NCBI RefSeq assembly: GCF_011762225.1 | Contig: NZ_JAASQI010000001.1 | Span: forward strand, 372,001-436,000 | Source of the DNA: Pseudochelatococcus lubricantis | GTDB taxonomy: Bacteria > Pseudomonadota > Alphaproteobacteria > Rhizobiales > Beijerinckiaceae | Direction: 5' to 3' | Length of the DNA: 64,000 nt | In this document: piece by piece, positions 44,450 to 54,233 of the stretch | Layout of the letters: the number at the start of each line of letters is the position of its first letter | Numbering within the stretch: position 1 is the first letter of the stretch | Notes under the pieces: model-generated | Told to the model about the DNA's origin: nothing | Seen by the model: the letters and a program-made list of their open reading frames with translations, nothing else | Databases searched by the model: none | Program-made: the position numbers and the translations under genes

Positions 44450-45172
44450 CTATTCGCCGTCGTAGCGCACCCACCCCTCCGGCAGCAGGCGCTCCTGCGG
44501 ATGGAAGCGGCTCTTGTAGCCCATGCGCCGCGAGCCATCGACCCAATATCCCAGATAGACGTAAGGCAGGCCGAGGATCTGCGCCCGGGCGATATGGTCG
44601 AGGATGAGATAGGTGCCGAGGCTGCGATGCGGAGCATCGGGCTCGTAGAACGAATAGACCATCGACAGTCCGTCGCTCAGGATGTCGGTCAGCGCCACGG
44701 CGACGAGTTCGTCATTCTCGCGCCGGTACTCGATAAGGCGCGTGGTAACGTGCGTATCTTCCACCATCACGGAATAGTCGAGAACGCTCATATCCGCCAT
44801 GCCGCCGTCCGCGTGGCGGGCATCGAGATAGGCGCGGAAGAGCCCGTACTGCTCCGACGATGCATGCGGCAGCACCATCGTCCCGGCGAGATCGCGGTTC
44901 TGGTTGATGACGCGCCGGAAGCTGCGCGTGGTACGGAAATCGTCCGCGACCACCCGGACGGAGACGCAACTGCGGCAGCCCTCGCAGGCGGGACGATAGG
45001 CGATGGTCTGCGAGCGGCGAAAGCCGCCCTGGGTCAGCACATCGTTGATTTCCCCCGCGCGCCGGCCAATGAGGTGGGTGAACACCTTCCGCTCCTGCTG
45101 CGCCGGCAGGTAGGGGCATGGCGCCGGCGCCGTCAGATAGAATTGCGGAGCATTGCGCGGTTGCGTCGTCAC
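44450..45172 (-). CDS. bpt: Aspartate/glutamate leucyltransferase
   Basis: Adds leucine from Leu-tRNA to N-terminal Asp or Glu of proteins, marking them for ClpS/ClpAP degradation in the N-end rule. The 240-residue protein has the ATE-family start [22 protein letters not shown], the Cys motif [13 protein letters not shown], and the C-terminal half with [20 protein letters not shown] and [20 protein letters not shown]. It is annotated in some genomes as arginyltransferase (ate), but bacterial members with this form transfer leucine. It lies between the RDD and DUF2852 genes on the same strand. Confidence 0.92.
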   Translation of the reverse strand: MTTQPRNAPQFYLTAPAPCPYLPAQQERKVFTHLIGRRAGEINDVLTQGGFRRSQTIAYRPACEGCRSCVSVRVVADDFRTTRSFRRVINQNRDLAGTMVLPHASSEQYGLFRAYLDARHADGGMADMSVLDYSVMVEDTHVTTRLIEYRRENDELVAVALTDILSDGLSMVYSFYEPDAPHRSLGTYLILDHIARAQILGLPYVYLGYWVDGSRRMGYKSRFHPQERLLPEGWVRYDGE

Positions 45173-45324
45173 GGCGGGAGATCACCGATATCGGGTTTCG
45201 GGGGCGACAGGTTTGTCCGGAAAGTGCATCATACCCGGTCGATGCGGTCATATGACCCTTCGGATAAGGATAGCATGCCGCCCGCGCAACTCAAGGGGCG
45301 CGCGGGCGCATCCCACACGTCGCG

Positions 45325-45771
45325 TCAGGACCGGGTGACCGTGACGCCGGTAAGGACGTCGTGCAGCATGCGCCGGTCGTCGCGCACGAGGGCGGTCAGC
45401 ACGTCGAGCACGAAAAGGATGCACGTCCCGATCGCGATATAGAAAAAGATGGCGTGGACGGCGGCGATGAGGAAGTCGACGCGCGCGCCGTCCGGCCCGA
45501 CGACACGCAGCCCCAGCCAGCGCATGCCGATGGTCGCCTGTGCCTCGCCCCCTACGGTGATCGCGCTATAAATGACGCCGGTGCCCGCCAGCAACGGGAA
45601 CAGCAGCCAGGCGACGCCGAAGGTCACGATGCCGAGAAGCGCGATGACCCAGCCGAGCGCGATCGTCAGCATGAAGATGATCACGGCATCGACGAGGTAG
45701 GCGAAAAACCGCCCCGTCAGCACGCCCCGCGTGTCGAATCTCGGCCGCAACGGTGCCGGAACCTGAGTCAT
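45325..45771 (-). CDS. RDD family membrane protein
   Basis: A 148-residue protein with three to four transmembrane segments: FFAYLVDAVIIFMLTIALGWVIALLG, VAWLLFPLLAGTGVIYSAIT, VHAIFFYIAIGTCILFVLDVLTAL. The RDD motif (Arg and Asp residues) is visible in GRFFAYLVDAV and VRDDRRMLHDVLTGVTV, and QATIGMRWLGLRV is the usual middle signature. ATG 45771 has GGGGAGG 5 to 7 bases upstream. Function is unknown, with transport or membrane homeostasis suggested for some relatives. It precedes bpt by 152 bases. Confidence 0.88.
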   Translation of the reverse strand: MTQVPAPLRPRFDTRGVLTGRFFAYLVDAVIIFMLTIALGWVIALLGIVTFGVAWLLFPLLAGTGVIYSAITVGGEAQATIGMRWLGLRVVGPDGARVDFLIAAVHAIFFYIAIGTCILFVLDVLTALVRDDRRMLHDVLTGVTVTRS

Positions 45772-45982
45772 GAATGCCTCCCCCACCATCGTATCAAACC
45801 GCTCCCGGAAAAGCGTGAAGCCCGCTTCCATCCGGAATGGCGCGGAACGGGCAGCGTGCCGCCGGGCGATTCCGCGAAGACATGAACCGTTCCGGCGCCC
45901 GGTCGTATGCGATATAGGTGCGGCTCGCGGCGCTGTCATCCCCGCCCCGTCACGCTCCCTGTGGCGTGGCAACGCGCCGCCG

Positions 45983-46783
45983 TTACTCGGACTGGCGGTT
46001 CAGCGCGCTGGCGAGCAGGCGGCGGCACTCGCGCAGCTCGTCGACAACGGCCTGAAGCTGCTCGCGCGTGCTGCCCGCTAGCTGATAGCTCGGCTCGATC
46101 ATCCGGTTGATCACCGCCGGGCTTCCTTGTGGATTGTTCCTGCGCGCACGCAGCGACAGCGGGCCGGGGGCGTAACGGTCGATGACGGCATCGATTTGCG
46201 CCGATGCGCCCGCATTGAACTCCGCCTCATCCGCCTCCGGTATCCGGGCGGCGTGGCCGGCGAAATCAGCGTCATCGGTCGGTGCCGGGGGATCGTCGTC
46301 AACGATATCGCCGGCGGCATCGACCTGGTCATCCGGGTCGTCGGCGGGCCGCCATGCCTGCGCATCCGCATCGTCCTCGCCGCCGGTGAAGGAGGGCGCG
46401 CCGGGATCGTGCCCGTCCGCCGTGAACCCCTCGCCGGTAAGGTGAGACCCCGCCGCATGCCCGGCCGGCGTTGCGGCGAGGGCATCCGAAACCAGCCGTG
46501 ACGAGCCCTGCGCCTGCGCGACCAGCCCCTGAACGTGGGCGACGCCCTGTTCCCTGAGGATGCGCTGCACGCCGCGAATGGTGTATCCCGCCCCATACAG
46601 GAGATGGCGGATGCCGCGCAGCAACGCGACATCTTCCGGCCGATAGAAGCGCCGGCCGCCGCCGCGCTTCACAGGCCGAATCTGCGCAAACCGCGTTTCC
46701 CAGAAACGCAGCACATGTTGGGGAATATTCAACTCTTCCGCGACTTCGCTGATGGTGCGGAAGGCGTCCGGTCCCTTGGTCAC
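45983..46783 (-). CDS. MerR-family transcriptional regulator
   Basis: A 266-residue protein. The N-terminal MerR winged helix is clear: [30 protein letters not shown] and [36 protein letters not shown] (residues 9-85). The middle (about 100-200) is acidic, Asp/Ala/Gly-rich and probably disordered, and a short C-terminal helix ([29 protein letters not shown]) follows. No metal-binding cysteines of classical MerR are present. It is downstream of ihfA, its standard place in rhizobia, and may be autoregulatory; the effector is unknown. Confidence 0.9.
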   Translation of the reverse strand: MTKGPDAFRTISEVAEELNIPQHVLRFWETRFAQIRPVKRGGGRRFYRPEDVALLRGIRHLLYGAGYTIRGVQRILREQGVAHVQGLVAQAQGSSRLVSDALAATPAGHAAGSHLTGEGFTADGHDPGAPSFTGGEDDADAQAWRPADDPDDQVDAAGDIVDDDPPAPTDDADFAGHAARIPEADEAEFNAGASAQIDAVIDRYAPGPLSLRARRNNPQGSPAVINRMIEPSYQLAGSTREQLQAVVDELRECRRLLASALNRQSE

Positions 46784-46967
46784 CTGTCACTCCTTCACGC
46801 AACAATCCGAATCCAGGGCCGCCTGCCCGGGATCGCCCCGCGCATCAGTATTGCGCTGCTCGGGAGTTGCGTAAATCCGATATGACACGCGAAACTGTCG
46901 CCAGGCTGTCCTAAGCCCGTCCCGGCGGCATCCGCCACGGCGCGTCGTCGCGGCGGGCCGGCTGCGA

Positions 46968-47285
46968 TCAGTCTTTATCCTTCACTCCCGGCTCCTCGCC
47001 GTTGATGCGGGCGCGCAGGACGTTGGACGGGCGGAAGATCATCACGCGGCGCGGCTCGATCGGTACCTCGACGCCGGTCTTCGGGTTGCGGCCGATGCGC
47101 TGGCCCTTGTCGCGGACGATGAACGACCCGAAAGAGGACAGCTTCACCGTCTCGCCCCGGGCGAGGGTGTCCGAGATTTCGGTCAGCACGGATTCCACCA
47201 GTGCCGCCGATTCCGTCCGCGACAGGCCTATCTTCTGATAGACGACCTCGCAAAGATCCGCTCGTGTTACTGTCCGTCCTGCCAT
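46968..47285 (-). CDS. ihfA: Integration host factor subunit alpha
   Basis: DNA-bending histone-like protein acting as heterodimer with IhfB. The 105-residue protein shows the HU/IHF fold: [69 protein letters not shown] (with the DNA-intercalating Pro region), and [10 protein letters not shown]-like end. ATG 47285 follows AAGGAAGA. Neighbours are fabH upstream (351-base gap) and MerR downstream. Confidence 0.94.
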   Translation of the reverse strand: MAGRTVTRADLCEVVYQKIGLSRTESAALVESVLTEISDTLARGETVKLSSFGSFIVRDKGQRIGRNPKTGVEVPIEPRRVMIFRPSNVLRARINGEEPGVKDKD

Positions 47286-47636
47286 CGTCTTCCTTCGCGC
47301 GTCAACCGCACGCCCCCTGTGCAGCAGGCCGCCCGCCCGCAATCCATCGATACACACCGCTTCGCACGCCGCCTGCCACAGGCACGCCTTTATCGAACCG
47401 GCCCACTGCACGGCGAAAGCGACACTCCGCCCGGCAAAACCGGGCGCGTCGCTTCAACCATGATTTTTCACGCTATTCATATCGCCAGCGCCGGTCAATG
47501 GCGCAAATCAACTCAATCGCCTGTTGCCTATAGCAGTTTATGGATGCAATCGGACAATGTTACGGCCATATGACGACAGTAACGATCAAGGATCACGATC
47601 TTGCGCCGCGTATCGCGGCCCGCCTGCCGGCGGCAT
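47286..47636. other. Intergenic region upstream of ihfA, 351 bp
   Basis: This spacer between fabH and ihfA probably carries the ihfA promoter. A stretch near 47520-47600 is less GC-rich than its surroundings, but no -35/-10 pair reading leftward was convincing. No protein-like ORF, tRNA or clear hairpin was found. Confidence 0.4.
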
Positions 47637-48620
47637 CTACCAGCGGATGACGGCGCTGCCCCAGGTGAAGCCGCCGCCGAGCGATTCGATCAGCACGAGG
47701 TCGCCCTCCCGGATGCGCCCGTCCGCCACGGCGACAGACAAGGCAAGCGGGATGGACGCGGCCGAAGTGTTGCCGTGCCGGTCGACGGTAACCACAACTT
47801 TCTCGGGCGCGATGCCGAGCTTTTGCGCGCTGGCGTCGATGATGCGCCGGTTGGCCTGATGCGGCACGAACCAGTCGATGTCGCTCGCGCTGATGCCGAG
47901 CGCGTTCAGCGCATCCTCGATGACGTCGGTAATCATGCCGACAGCGAAACGGAAGACCTCGCGCCCTTCCATGCGCAGGTGCCCGACGGTGCGCGTGGAC
48001 CCCGGCCCGCCGTCCACGAACAGCTTTGAGCGGTGCTGTCCGTCGGAACGCAGATGCGATGTCAGCACGCCGCGGTCCATGATGGATTGGGTGCCGTTCT
48101 GCGCCTCCAGCACGATCGCGCCGGCGCCGTCGCCGAACAGCACGCAGGTGCCGCGGTCCTCCCAGTCAAGGATGCGCGAGAAGGTTTCCGCGCCGATGAC
48201 CAGCGCGCGCTTGTGCGAGCCGGAGTTCAGGAACTTGTCCGCTGTCGCCACCGCGAAAACGAAGCCGGAGCAGACCGCCTGCAGGTCGAAGGCGACTCCG
48301 TGATCGATGCCGAGAGCGTGCTGGATCTGGGTCGCGGTGGCGGGGAAGGTGTAATCGGGCGTCGACGTGGCACAGATAATGAGGTCGATGTCGCTACCGG
48401 TCAGTCCCGCCGCATTGAGCGCGGCCTGCGCCGCCTTCGTGCCGAGCTGCGACGTCGTCTCGCCCTCCGCCGCGATGTGACGCTGGTGGATTCCGGTGCG
48501 CTTGACGATCCAGTCATCGGACGTATCAACCATGCGAGACAATTCGTCGTTGCTCAGGACACGCTCCGGCAGGTAGGCGCCGCAACCGCGCACGACAGAT
48601 CTCAGATTGGCGAGATGCAA
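47637..48620 (-). CDS. fabH: 3-oxoacyl-ACP synthase III
   Basis: Starts fatty-acid synthesis by condensing acetyl-CoA with malonyl-ACP. The 327-residue protein carries the Cys-His-Asn triad: Cys117 (QAVCSGF), His254 (FVPHQANRR) and Asn284 (RHGNTSAAS). The N-terminal part [17 protein letters not shown] and the end [16 protein letters not shown] are typical. The start is TTG at 48620, supported by GAGGGAG 8 bases upstream. It follows plsX (117-base gap), the usual fatty acid/phospholipid pair. Confidence 0.96.
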   Translation of the reverse strand: MHLANLRSVVRGCGAYLPERVLSNDELSRMVDTSDDWIVKRTGIHQRHIAAEGETTSQLGTKAAQAALNAAGLTGSDIDLIICATSTPDYTFPATATQIQHALGIDHGVAFDLQAVCSGFVFAVATADKFLNSGSHKRALVIGAETFSRILDWEDRGTCVLFGDGAGAIVLEAQNGTQSIMDRGVLTSHLRSDGQHRSKLFVDGGPGSTRTVGHLRMEGREVFRFAVGMITDVIEDALNALGISASDIDWFVPHQANRRIIDASAQKLGIAPEKVVVTVDRHGNTSAASIPLALSVAVADGRIREGDLVLIESLGGGFTWGSAVIRW

Positions 48621-48737
48621 CGAAAAAACTCCCTCACTGGGCGCTTCGGGGCGCCGGATTATGTATTGGACCATTCACCGGCCGGGGCCGAATCGTCGAA
48701 TGTTCCGCCATTCATGCCTGGAACGGATTCAGGCCGG

Positions 48738-49799
48738 TCAGACGATTCCGTCCGACTCGGAAAGCGCTGGCGCCGCGATTGGCCGTGTCTGTGTCACGCT
48801 GTCACGAATACGATCGATCAGGCCGAAACGCGACATGTCGTAAGCAAGTTCCACCGCAGCCGCAAATCCGAACGCATCGGTGCCGCCGTGGCTCTTGATG
48901 ACAATGCCGTTCAGGCCGAGGAAAATTCCGCCGTTGGAGCGGCGTGGATCGAGCTTTTCCCGCAGCGCGCGGAACGCGCCACGCGCGAACAGATAGCCGA
49001 TGCGCGCCATCAGCGAGCGCTCGATGGCGCTGCGCAGATAAGCCGACACCTGCCGCGCCGTTCCTTCCGCGGCCTTGAGCGCGATGTTGCCGGCAAAACC
49101 TTCCGTTACCACGACGTCGACCGTGCCCTTGCCCAGGTCGTCGCCCTCGACGAAACCGTGATATGCGAACTGCTCCGATGCGCTCTCGCGCAGGATGCGG
49201 CCGGCCTCTTTCACCGCCTCGTTGCCCTTGATTTCCTCCACGCCGACATTGAGGAGGCCGACTGTCGGCTGCTCGATGTCGAAAACGGCGCGCGCAAGGG
49301 CCGCGCCCATCACGGCGAGGTTGACGAGCTGGCGGGCATCCGCGCCGATGGTCGCGCCGATGTCGAGCACGATGCTCTCGCCGCGCAGTGTAGGCCAGAT
49401 GCCGGCGATCGCCGGGCGGTCCACCGGCGCCATGGTTTTCAGGCAGAACATCGCCATCGCCATCAGCGCGCCGGTGTTGCCGGCCGAGACCGCCGCGCGC
49501 GCCTCGCCGTTCTTCACCGCCTCGATGGCTTGCCACATCGAAGATTTGTACCGCCCGGCCCGCAGCGCCTGGCTAGGCTTGTCGTCCATGCGGACGAAGA
49601 CGTCGGTGTGGCGGATTTCGGACGCCGCCCGCAGCGCGGGATGCTTGGCCAGCAGCGGCGCGATGACGTTCTCGTCGCCATAGAGCAGGAAGCGGACGTC
49701 CGGCCGCCGCTCCAGCGCGATGGCCGCGCCGGGAACGACGACGGCAGCGCCGAAGTCACCGCCCATGGCGTCAAGCGCAATCGTGATCGATGCAGGCAT
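48738..49799 (-). CDS. plsX: Phosphate acyltransferase PlsX
   Basis: Converts acyl-ACP to acyl-phosphate for phospholipid synthesis. It has 353 residues: [21 protein letters not shown] at the N-terminus, [71 protein letters not shown], and [20 protein letters not shown] at the end. ATG 49799 is taken as start. It lies between the DUF177 gene and fabH on the same strand, with no rpmF between DUF177 and plsX. Confidence 0.96.
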   Translation of the reverse strand: MPASITIALDAMGGDFGAAVVVPGAAIALERRPDVRFLLYGDENVIAPLLAKHPALRAASEIRHTDVFVRMDDKPSQALRAGRYKSSMWQAIEAVKNGEARAAVSAGNTGALMAMAMFCLKTMAPVDRPAIAGIWPTLRGESIVLDIGATIGADARQLVNLAVMGAALARAVFDIEQPTVGLLNVGVEEIKGNEAVKEAGRILRESASEQFAYHGFVEGDDLGKGTVDVVVTEGFAGNIALKAAEGTARQVSAYLRSAIERSLMARIGYLFARGAFRALREKLDPRRSNGGIFLGLNGIVIKSHGGTDAFGFAAAVELAYDMSRFGLIDRIRDSVTQTRPIAAPALSESDGIV

Positions 49800-49925
49800 A
49801 ATGAACGTGTCAAACTCCAGAATGGCGACCACAAAAGCCGAGTTGCCGCAGCCGACCGGGAAGCACGGCCGGCGGCGGCGAAGGGATGCGCGCTGGCGCG
49901 CCAGAACCCATCATGCGCCGCAGCT

Positions 49926-50465
49926 CTATTCCTTATTGCCGGAAACGGCCTGCTTCAAGCCCGAGAGGGCGGCAAAGGGCGATTCGTTCCCCGCAACGCC
50001 GTCGTCATACAAGAATTCCACGCCAGGTTTGCGGGGGTAGGGATCGAGCCCCAGAGCCAGAAACTCCGCCGTCAGGGCGCCGAGATCGATCTGTCCGTCG
50101 ATCAGGTCGTCGGGAGCGTCGAGTTCCGATTCGGGATCGCGCGGCTCGCGCGGTTCGGCCTGGGGCAATTCCGGATCGGCGAACATGACCTCCACCTCTT
50201 CATGCACGGAGGCATCGAAGGGCTCCAGCGAGACCGTGCAGGTCTGCACGATCGCCGCGCGCACGTCGCCCCGCACCGTCACGCGCCGGTCGTTGCCGGA
50301 GAGGTGGAAGGCGCCCGTCAGCGCATGGATGGCGGGAAGATCAAGGAACGCTGCAAGCGCCGCGCGCTCTTCCGGGGTCGTCTCCACGGTAAAGTCCACA
50401 CCCTCCGGCTTGAGGTCGGCCACGTTGAACACGCGCTGCAGGGGGAATGATTCGGTGTCCGTCAT
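49926..50465 (-). CDS. DUF177 / YceD family protein
   Basis: A 179-residue acidic protein of the YceD family. FPLQRVFNVADLKPEGVDFTVE opens it, and the characteristic core is VRGDVRAAIVQTCTVSLEPFDASVHEEVEVMF, followed by an acidic Pro-rich stretch and DLIDGQIDLGALTAEFLALGLDPYPRKPGVEF. YceD in other bacteria affects 23S rRNA levels and is often linked to rpmF; here plsX follows directly instead. It lies 69 bases after the cytochrome chaperone gene. The biochemical role is undefined. Confidence 0.9.
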   Translation of the reverse strand: MTDTESFPLQRVFNVADLKPEGVDFTVETTPEERAALAAFLDLPAIHALTGAFHLSGNDRRVTVRGDVRAAIVQTCTVSLEPFDASVHEEVEVMFADPELPQAEPREPRDPESELDAPDDLIDGQIDLGALTAEFLALGLDPYPRKPGVEFLYDDGVAGNESPFAALSGLKQAVSGNKE

Positions 50466-50534
50466 CGTGGACCTCCATCGGGAAACGGCCGCCGTGGCGG
50501 CCCGGTGGCGCCGGCAGTCGCGGGCGCCGGCTGA

Positions 50535-51080
50535 TCAGCTTCGGGGTGCGTCTGGGAAAAGGGGCGCACCGGACATAATATACGCCAGATCGTAGGTGGT
50601 CATTGTTGCATCAGCATGGCGGATATGGCGGGCGAAGTCAGCGAGATTTCCCGCCTTTTCCCCTGCCGGACGCGAGAGCGCCGCGTGCAGCGCCTCGTCG
50701 TCCGCCGCCGCCAGCGCCTTCTCGAAAACCCGTGCGCGGCCGTAGAAAGTCTCGGCAAAGACTTTCATTTTCTTTGGAACGGACAGGTCGCCGATGCCGA
50801 TTTCGCGCAGGCTGCGATCGATTTCCCGGAACAGGATATCAACAAGATCCTGCGCCACGTCGGCGGCCGGCGGAGGCAGGCCACGCAGCCGGCGCATGGT
50901 CAGCACCGTGTGCAGGGTCAGCGAATCGAATCGCCCTTCCAGCGTATCCGGCACCCCGAAATGCGTGTAGAGGAAGGGCGCGCGGGAAGCGTCCGAGATG
51001 CGCCGGTAAAGCGCCTCAACGGCGCCGGCGTCGCGCTTGCGGCCGAACAATCCGAAAAACATCTCCCCCCGCAGTTTCAT
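50535..51080 (-). CDS. Ubiquinol-cytochrome c chaperone family protein (CBP3/UQCC1-like)
   Basis: A 181-residue protein of the family related to mitochondrial Cbp3/UQCC1, which helps assemble cytochrome b of the bc1 complex. Features: ALYRRISDASRAPFLYTHFGVPDTLEGRFDSLTLHTVLTMRRLR, then DLVDILFREIDRSLREIGIGDLSVPKKMKVFAETFYGRARVFEKAL. The start is taken at 51080; ATG 51062 (MFFGLFGRKR) is a possible alternative. In rhizobia this gene stands divergent from bamE and upstream of DUF177-plsX-fabH, as here. Confidence 0.9.
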   Translation of the reverse strand: MKLRGEMFFGLFGRKRDAGAVEALYRRISDASRAPFLYTHFGVPDTLEGRFDSLTLHTVLTMRRLRGLPPPAADVAQDLVDILFREIDRSLREIGIGDLSVPKKMKVFAETFYGRARVFEKALAAADDEALHAALSRPAGEKAGNLADFARHIRHADATMTTYDLAYIMSGAPLFPDAPRS

Positions 51081-51272
51081 CCTGCCTTGCAAATCCTCAA
51101 CACGCGGGTTACGGCATGTGCGAGGTATTATGCAAGCACAATGCCGCATGCCTCGCGCCGGGGCAACGCGCCTCCCGCGCGGTTTGCGCCGCACCCGCGC
51201 GCGGTCCACAGGGACGGTGCGGTCGAGCGGGGGCATCCGGCGTCAGCCGCGTAACAGTCAGGAGACCATCGG

Positions 51273-51848
51273 GTGAGCAACTCTTCGGCCCAAGATTTCG
51301 CGTCCCAAGATTCCGTGTCCCGAGATTCCGAGTCCAACGGTTCGACGACCGCGCGTGCTGCGGCCGCAGGCGGTGTCCCGGCGAAGCGTCGCCTGCGGCT
51401 GATGCACCTGTCGGCGGCGGTGCTGGCCCTTTCCCTGGCAGGCGGGCTTGCCGCCTGCGGCAGCAGCGAGACGATCTCGCGCGGCTATGTCATCGACGAA
51501 AGCGCGCTGGCCCGCATCACGCCCGGCACCAGCGTCGAGCAGGTGCTCACCATTCTCGGCACCCCCTCGACCGTCTCGACCGTCGGCAACAAGACATTCT
51601 ACTACATCAGCCAGAAGCTGCAGCGCACGGTGCAGTTCATCGAGCCGCGCATCGTCGACCAGCGTGTGGTGGCGATCTACTTCAACCAGGCGTTCAAGGT
51701 GGAGCGCGTCGCCCACTACGGCCTGAAGGATGGCGTCGTCTTCGATTTCATCAGCCGCACCACGCCGACCAGCGGCTCCGAGCAGAGCTTCCTCGGCCAA
51801 TTGTTCCGCGGCGGCGGCACCTCCTTCACGCCCGGCCTCGGCCTCTGA
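51273..51848 (+). CDS. bamE: Outer-membrane assembly lipoprotein BamE (SmpA/OmlA)
   Basis: Lipoprotein of the outer-membrane beta-barrel assembly machine. GTG 51273 (after AGGAGA) gives 191 residues with a lipobox LAAC at 59-62 after a hydrophobic stretch (45-61). The SmpA/OmlA domain follows: ARITPGTSVEQVLTILGTPSTVSTVGNKTFYYISQ, then VVAIYFNQAFKVERVAHYGLKDG. Odd features are a 44-residue n-region and, within it, three tandem 15-base units (51291-51335) coding QDFAS/QDSVS/RDSES. An internal ATG at 51402 would give a normal short signal peptide but has no ribosome site, so the start is uncertain. Confidence 0.9.
   Translation: MSNSSAQDFASQDSVSRDSESNGSTTARAAAAGGVPAKRRLRLMHLSAAVLALSLAGGLAACGSSETISRGYVIDESALARITPGTSVEQVLTILGTPSTVSTVGNKTFYYISQKLQRTVQFIEPRIVDQRVVAIYFNQAFKVERVAHYGLKDGVVFDFISRTTPTSGSEQSFLGQLFRGGGTSFTPGLGL
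51291..51335 (+). repeat. Three tandem 15-base repeats in the bamE N-terminus
   Basis: Units 51291-51305, 51306-51320 and 51321-51335 share CAAGATTCCGTGTCC-like sequence, with two to four changes between neighbours, and keep the reading frame (QDFAS, QDSVS, RDSES). They lie in the region before the lipoprotein signal. Confidence 0.8.
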
Positions 51849-51856
51849 GAGCGCGC

Positions 51857-51950
51857 TCCGATCAGATGGACTCATCTGATCGATCAGAACTCGCTCAAAA
51901 TAAGGAATCGAGAATCTGTCCTGTTTCAACGTAAACAGGACAGATTCTAG
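51857..51950 (-). repeat. Dispersed double-hairpin repeat, copy B (inverted relative to copy A)
   Basis: The hairpin AGAATCTGTCCTGTTT (51911-51926), loop CAACGT, AAACAGGACAGATTCT (51933-51948) is the reverse complement of copy A. Identity runs over 59 bases and, after one mismatch, 8 more; beyond that, copy B has a rearranged second palindrome (ATCAGATG/CATCTGAT, 51861-51880). It begins 16 bases from the stop of the leftward DMT transporter and ends soon after the bamE stop, so it lies between convergent genes and can act as a terminator for the leftward transcript. Confidence 0.9.
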
Positions 51951-51966
51951 CCCCGCGCTGCTGGGT

Positions 51967-52833
51967 TCAGGGCCGGTTGGCGATGGCGACGCCCACGGCG
52001 GATATCGCCATGCCGGCGATCTGGACGGTCTCCAGCGTTTCCCCGAACAGGAAGAACGCCATCAGTGCCGACACTGGCGGCACCAGATAGAGCAGGGCGG
52101 CGACGCCCGCGACCGCGCCCTGCCTGATCAGGAAGAGCAGCAGCGTGATGGCGCCCACGGAAAGGCCCAGCACTGCCCACACAAGGCCGATCCACATCTC
52201 CGTCGTGCCGTCTAGGCGCAAATCCTCGGTCAGCAGCGCCAGCGGCAGCAGAAACGCGACACCGCCGATGAACTGGACCGCGGCGTTGGTGCGCAGGTCC
52301 GACGACGCGGCGGTGCGCTTCTGCCAGACGGTGCCGAGCGTCATCGAGACCATGCCGGCGAGGGCCACCAGCATTGCCGCAGGCGGCAGGGCGGAGGCCT
52401 CCCCGATGCGGGGAAACAGCACCAGCAGCGCGCCGGCGAAGCCCAGTACGATGCCGAACCAGCGCTGGCCGGAAACCCGCTCCCCCAACAGCGGCACGGA
52501 CAGGATACCCGTGAGCAGCGGCTGCAGCCCCATGATCAGCGCCACGATGCCTGCGGGCAGGCCGCGCTTGGTGGCCCAGAACGTCGCACCCAGATAGCAG
52601 CCCTGCATCAGCACGCCGGCGACGAAGGCGTTGAACCAGTGGCGTGGCGTCGTCGGCCATCTGGCGCCAACCGCGAGCGCGATCAGTATGAATACCGCCG
52701 CCGCCAGCGCGCAGCGCAACGCGAGGAACGTCATCGGATCGGCATGCGGCGCCACGAGCCGGGCAACGATAAAGCCCGTCGCCCAGATGACGACGAAGAA
52801 CGCCGGAACGGCGCGCGCGAGGGCGGGGCTCAT
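51967..52833 (-). CDS. DMT superfamily (EamA domain) transporter
   Basis: A 288-residue inner-membrane protein with about ten transmembrane helices in two EamA repeats (residues 5-135 and 150-285). Markers are [17 protein letters not shown] at the start, [31 protein letters not shown] closing the first repeat, and [38 protein letters not shown] closing the second. Family members export amino acids or other metabolites; no substrate can be named. ATG 52833 overlaps the argH stop as ATGA, so translation is coupled to argH. An amino-acid exporter would suit this place but is a guess. Confidence 0.88.
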   Translation of the reverse strand: MSPALARAVPAFFVVIWATGFIVARLVAPHADPMTFLALRCALAAAVFILIALAVGARWPTTPRHWFNAFVAGVLMQGCYLGATFWATKRGLPAGIVALIMGLQPLLTGILSVPLLGERVSGQRWFGIVLGFAGALLVLFPRIGEASALPPAAMLVALAGMVSMTLGTVWQKRTAASSDLRTNAAVQFIGGVAFLLPLALLTEDLRLDGTTEMWIGLVWAVLGLSVGAITLLLFLIRQGAVAGVAALLYLVPPVSALMAFFLFGETLETVQIAGMAISAVGVAIANRP

Positions 52834-54233
52834 AAACGGTCTTTCCACCACGCGACCTGTGCCGCCACCTGCTCCGGAGCGGTGCCGCCAAAGCTCCTGC
52901 GCGAGCGCACCGAGTTCTGCACGCCCAGTACCTCACGGACATCCGCCGTGATGCCGGCTTCCACCGCCTGGAATGCGTCGAGCGGCAGTTCCTCCAGGCC
53001 GACGCCGCGCCGCTCCGCTTCCGCGACGAGCCGCCCGGTGACATGGTGCGCCTCCCGGAACGGCATGTCAAGGCTGCGCACCAGCCAGTCGGCGAGGTCG
53101 GTGGCTGTGGAGAAGCCGGCGCCGGCGGCGGCGGCCATGCGCGCGGGCACCGGCTGCAGATCCTCCACCATGCCGGTCGTGGCGGCGAGCACCAGTTCGA
53201 GCGTATCGGCGGCGTCGAACAGTTGCTCCTTGTCCTCCTGCATGTCCTTGGAATAGGTCAGCGGCAGGCCCTTCATCACGGTGAGCAGCGCGACGAGCGA
53301 GCCGAAGACGCGCCCGGTCTTGCCGCGCACCAGCTCGGCCGCATCCGGGTTCTTCTTCTGCGGCATGATGCTGGAGCCGGTGGTCCAACGGTCGGACAGG
53401 CGCACGAAACCGAACTGGGCCGTCATCCACAGCACGATTTCCTCGGCGAAGCGCGACAGGTGCATCGCGCAGATCGAGGCGGCGGACAGATATTCCAGAA
53501 TGAAGTCGCGATCCGACACCGAATCGAGCGAGTTGCGCGTCGGCCCGTCGAAGCCAAGCGCCAGCGCTGTCGCGTGGCGGTCGATGGGAAACGAGGTGCC
53601 CGCAAGAGCGGCCGCGCCGAGCGGGCATTCGTTCAGCCGGCTGCGGGAATCGCGGAAACGGCTGCGGTCGCGTCCCAGCATCTCGACATAGGCGAGAAGA
53701 TGATGGCCGAAGGTGACGGGCTGGGCGCTCTGCAGATGCGTGAAGCCCGGCATCACGGTATCCGTGTTTCGCTCCGCCTGCGTGACGAGCGCGCGCATCA
53801 GGCCGGTGATCTGGGCGACGGCGCGGTCGTGTGCCTCGCGCACCCACAGGCGCACGTCGGTCGCCACCTGGTCGTTGCGGCTGCGCGCGGTATGCAGGCG
53901 CCCGGCCGGTTCCCCGGCGATCTCCTTCAGCCGCGATTCGACATTCATGTGAATGTCTTCCAGCGCCGTCCTGAAATCGAAGGTGCCTGCCTCGATCTCG
54001 GCTTGCACCTTCCGGAGCCCGGCGTGTATCGCGTCGCGGTCGTCGTGCCCGATGATGCCTTGCGCCGCGAGCATGTCGCTGTGTGCGAGCGAGCCGCGGA
54101 TGTCCTGGTCCGCCAGCCGCTTGTCGAATCCGATGGAGGCGTTGATCGCTTCCATCAGGGCGGCGGGGGAGGCGGCGAAACGCCCGCCCCACATCGCGTT
54201 CGACTGGTCTTTCTTCCCGCTACCTTCCGACAT
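52830..54233 (-). CDS. argH: Argininosuccinate lyase
   Basis: Cleaves argininosuccinate to arginine and fumarate, the last step of arginine synthesis. It has 467 residues: [21 protein letters not shown] at the N-terminus, [48 protein letters not shown], and the fumarase-superfamily signature [12 protein letters not shown] with the catalytic serine loop. ATG 54233 shares one base with the pncB stop (TGATG) and its own stop overlaps the DMT transporter start by 4 bases. Other arg genes are not in the window. Confidence 0.96.
   Translation of the reverse strand: MSEGSGKKDQSNAMWGGRFAASPAALMEAINASIGFDKRLADQDIRGSLAHSDMLAAQGIIGHDDRDAIHAGLRKVQAEIEAGTFDFRTALEDIHMNVESRLKEIAGEPAGRLHTARSRNDQVATDVRLWVREAHDRAVAQITGLMRALVTQAERNTDTVMPGFTHLQSAQPVTFGHHLLAYVEMLGRDRSRFRDSRSRLNECPLGAAALAGTSFPIDRHATALALGFDGPTRNSLDSVSDRDFILEYLSAASICAMHLSRFAEEIVLWMTAQFGFVRLSDRWTTGSSIMPQKKNPDAAELVRGKTGRVFGSLVALLTVMKGLPLTYSKDMQEDKEQLFDAADTLELVLAATTGMVEDLQPVPARMAAAAGAGFSTATDLADWLVRSLDMPFREAHHVTGRLVAEAERRGVGLEELPLDAFQAVEAGITADVREVLGVQNSVRSRRSFGGTAPEQVAAQVAWWKDRL

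Noticed and set aside
48033-50450. Rightward 805-residue open frame opposite fabH, plsX and DUF177
   Set aside because: It runs across three identified leftward genes and their spacers and has no protein-like features.
51258-51929. Leftward ORF starting MKQDRFSIPYFERV over copy B and bamE
   Set aside because: The start lies in the palindromic repeat and the rest is antisense to bamE. The same peptide arises at copy A, so it reflects the repeat and not a gene.
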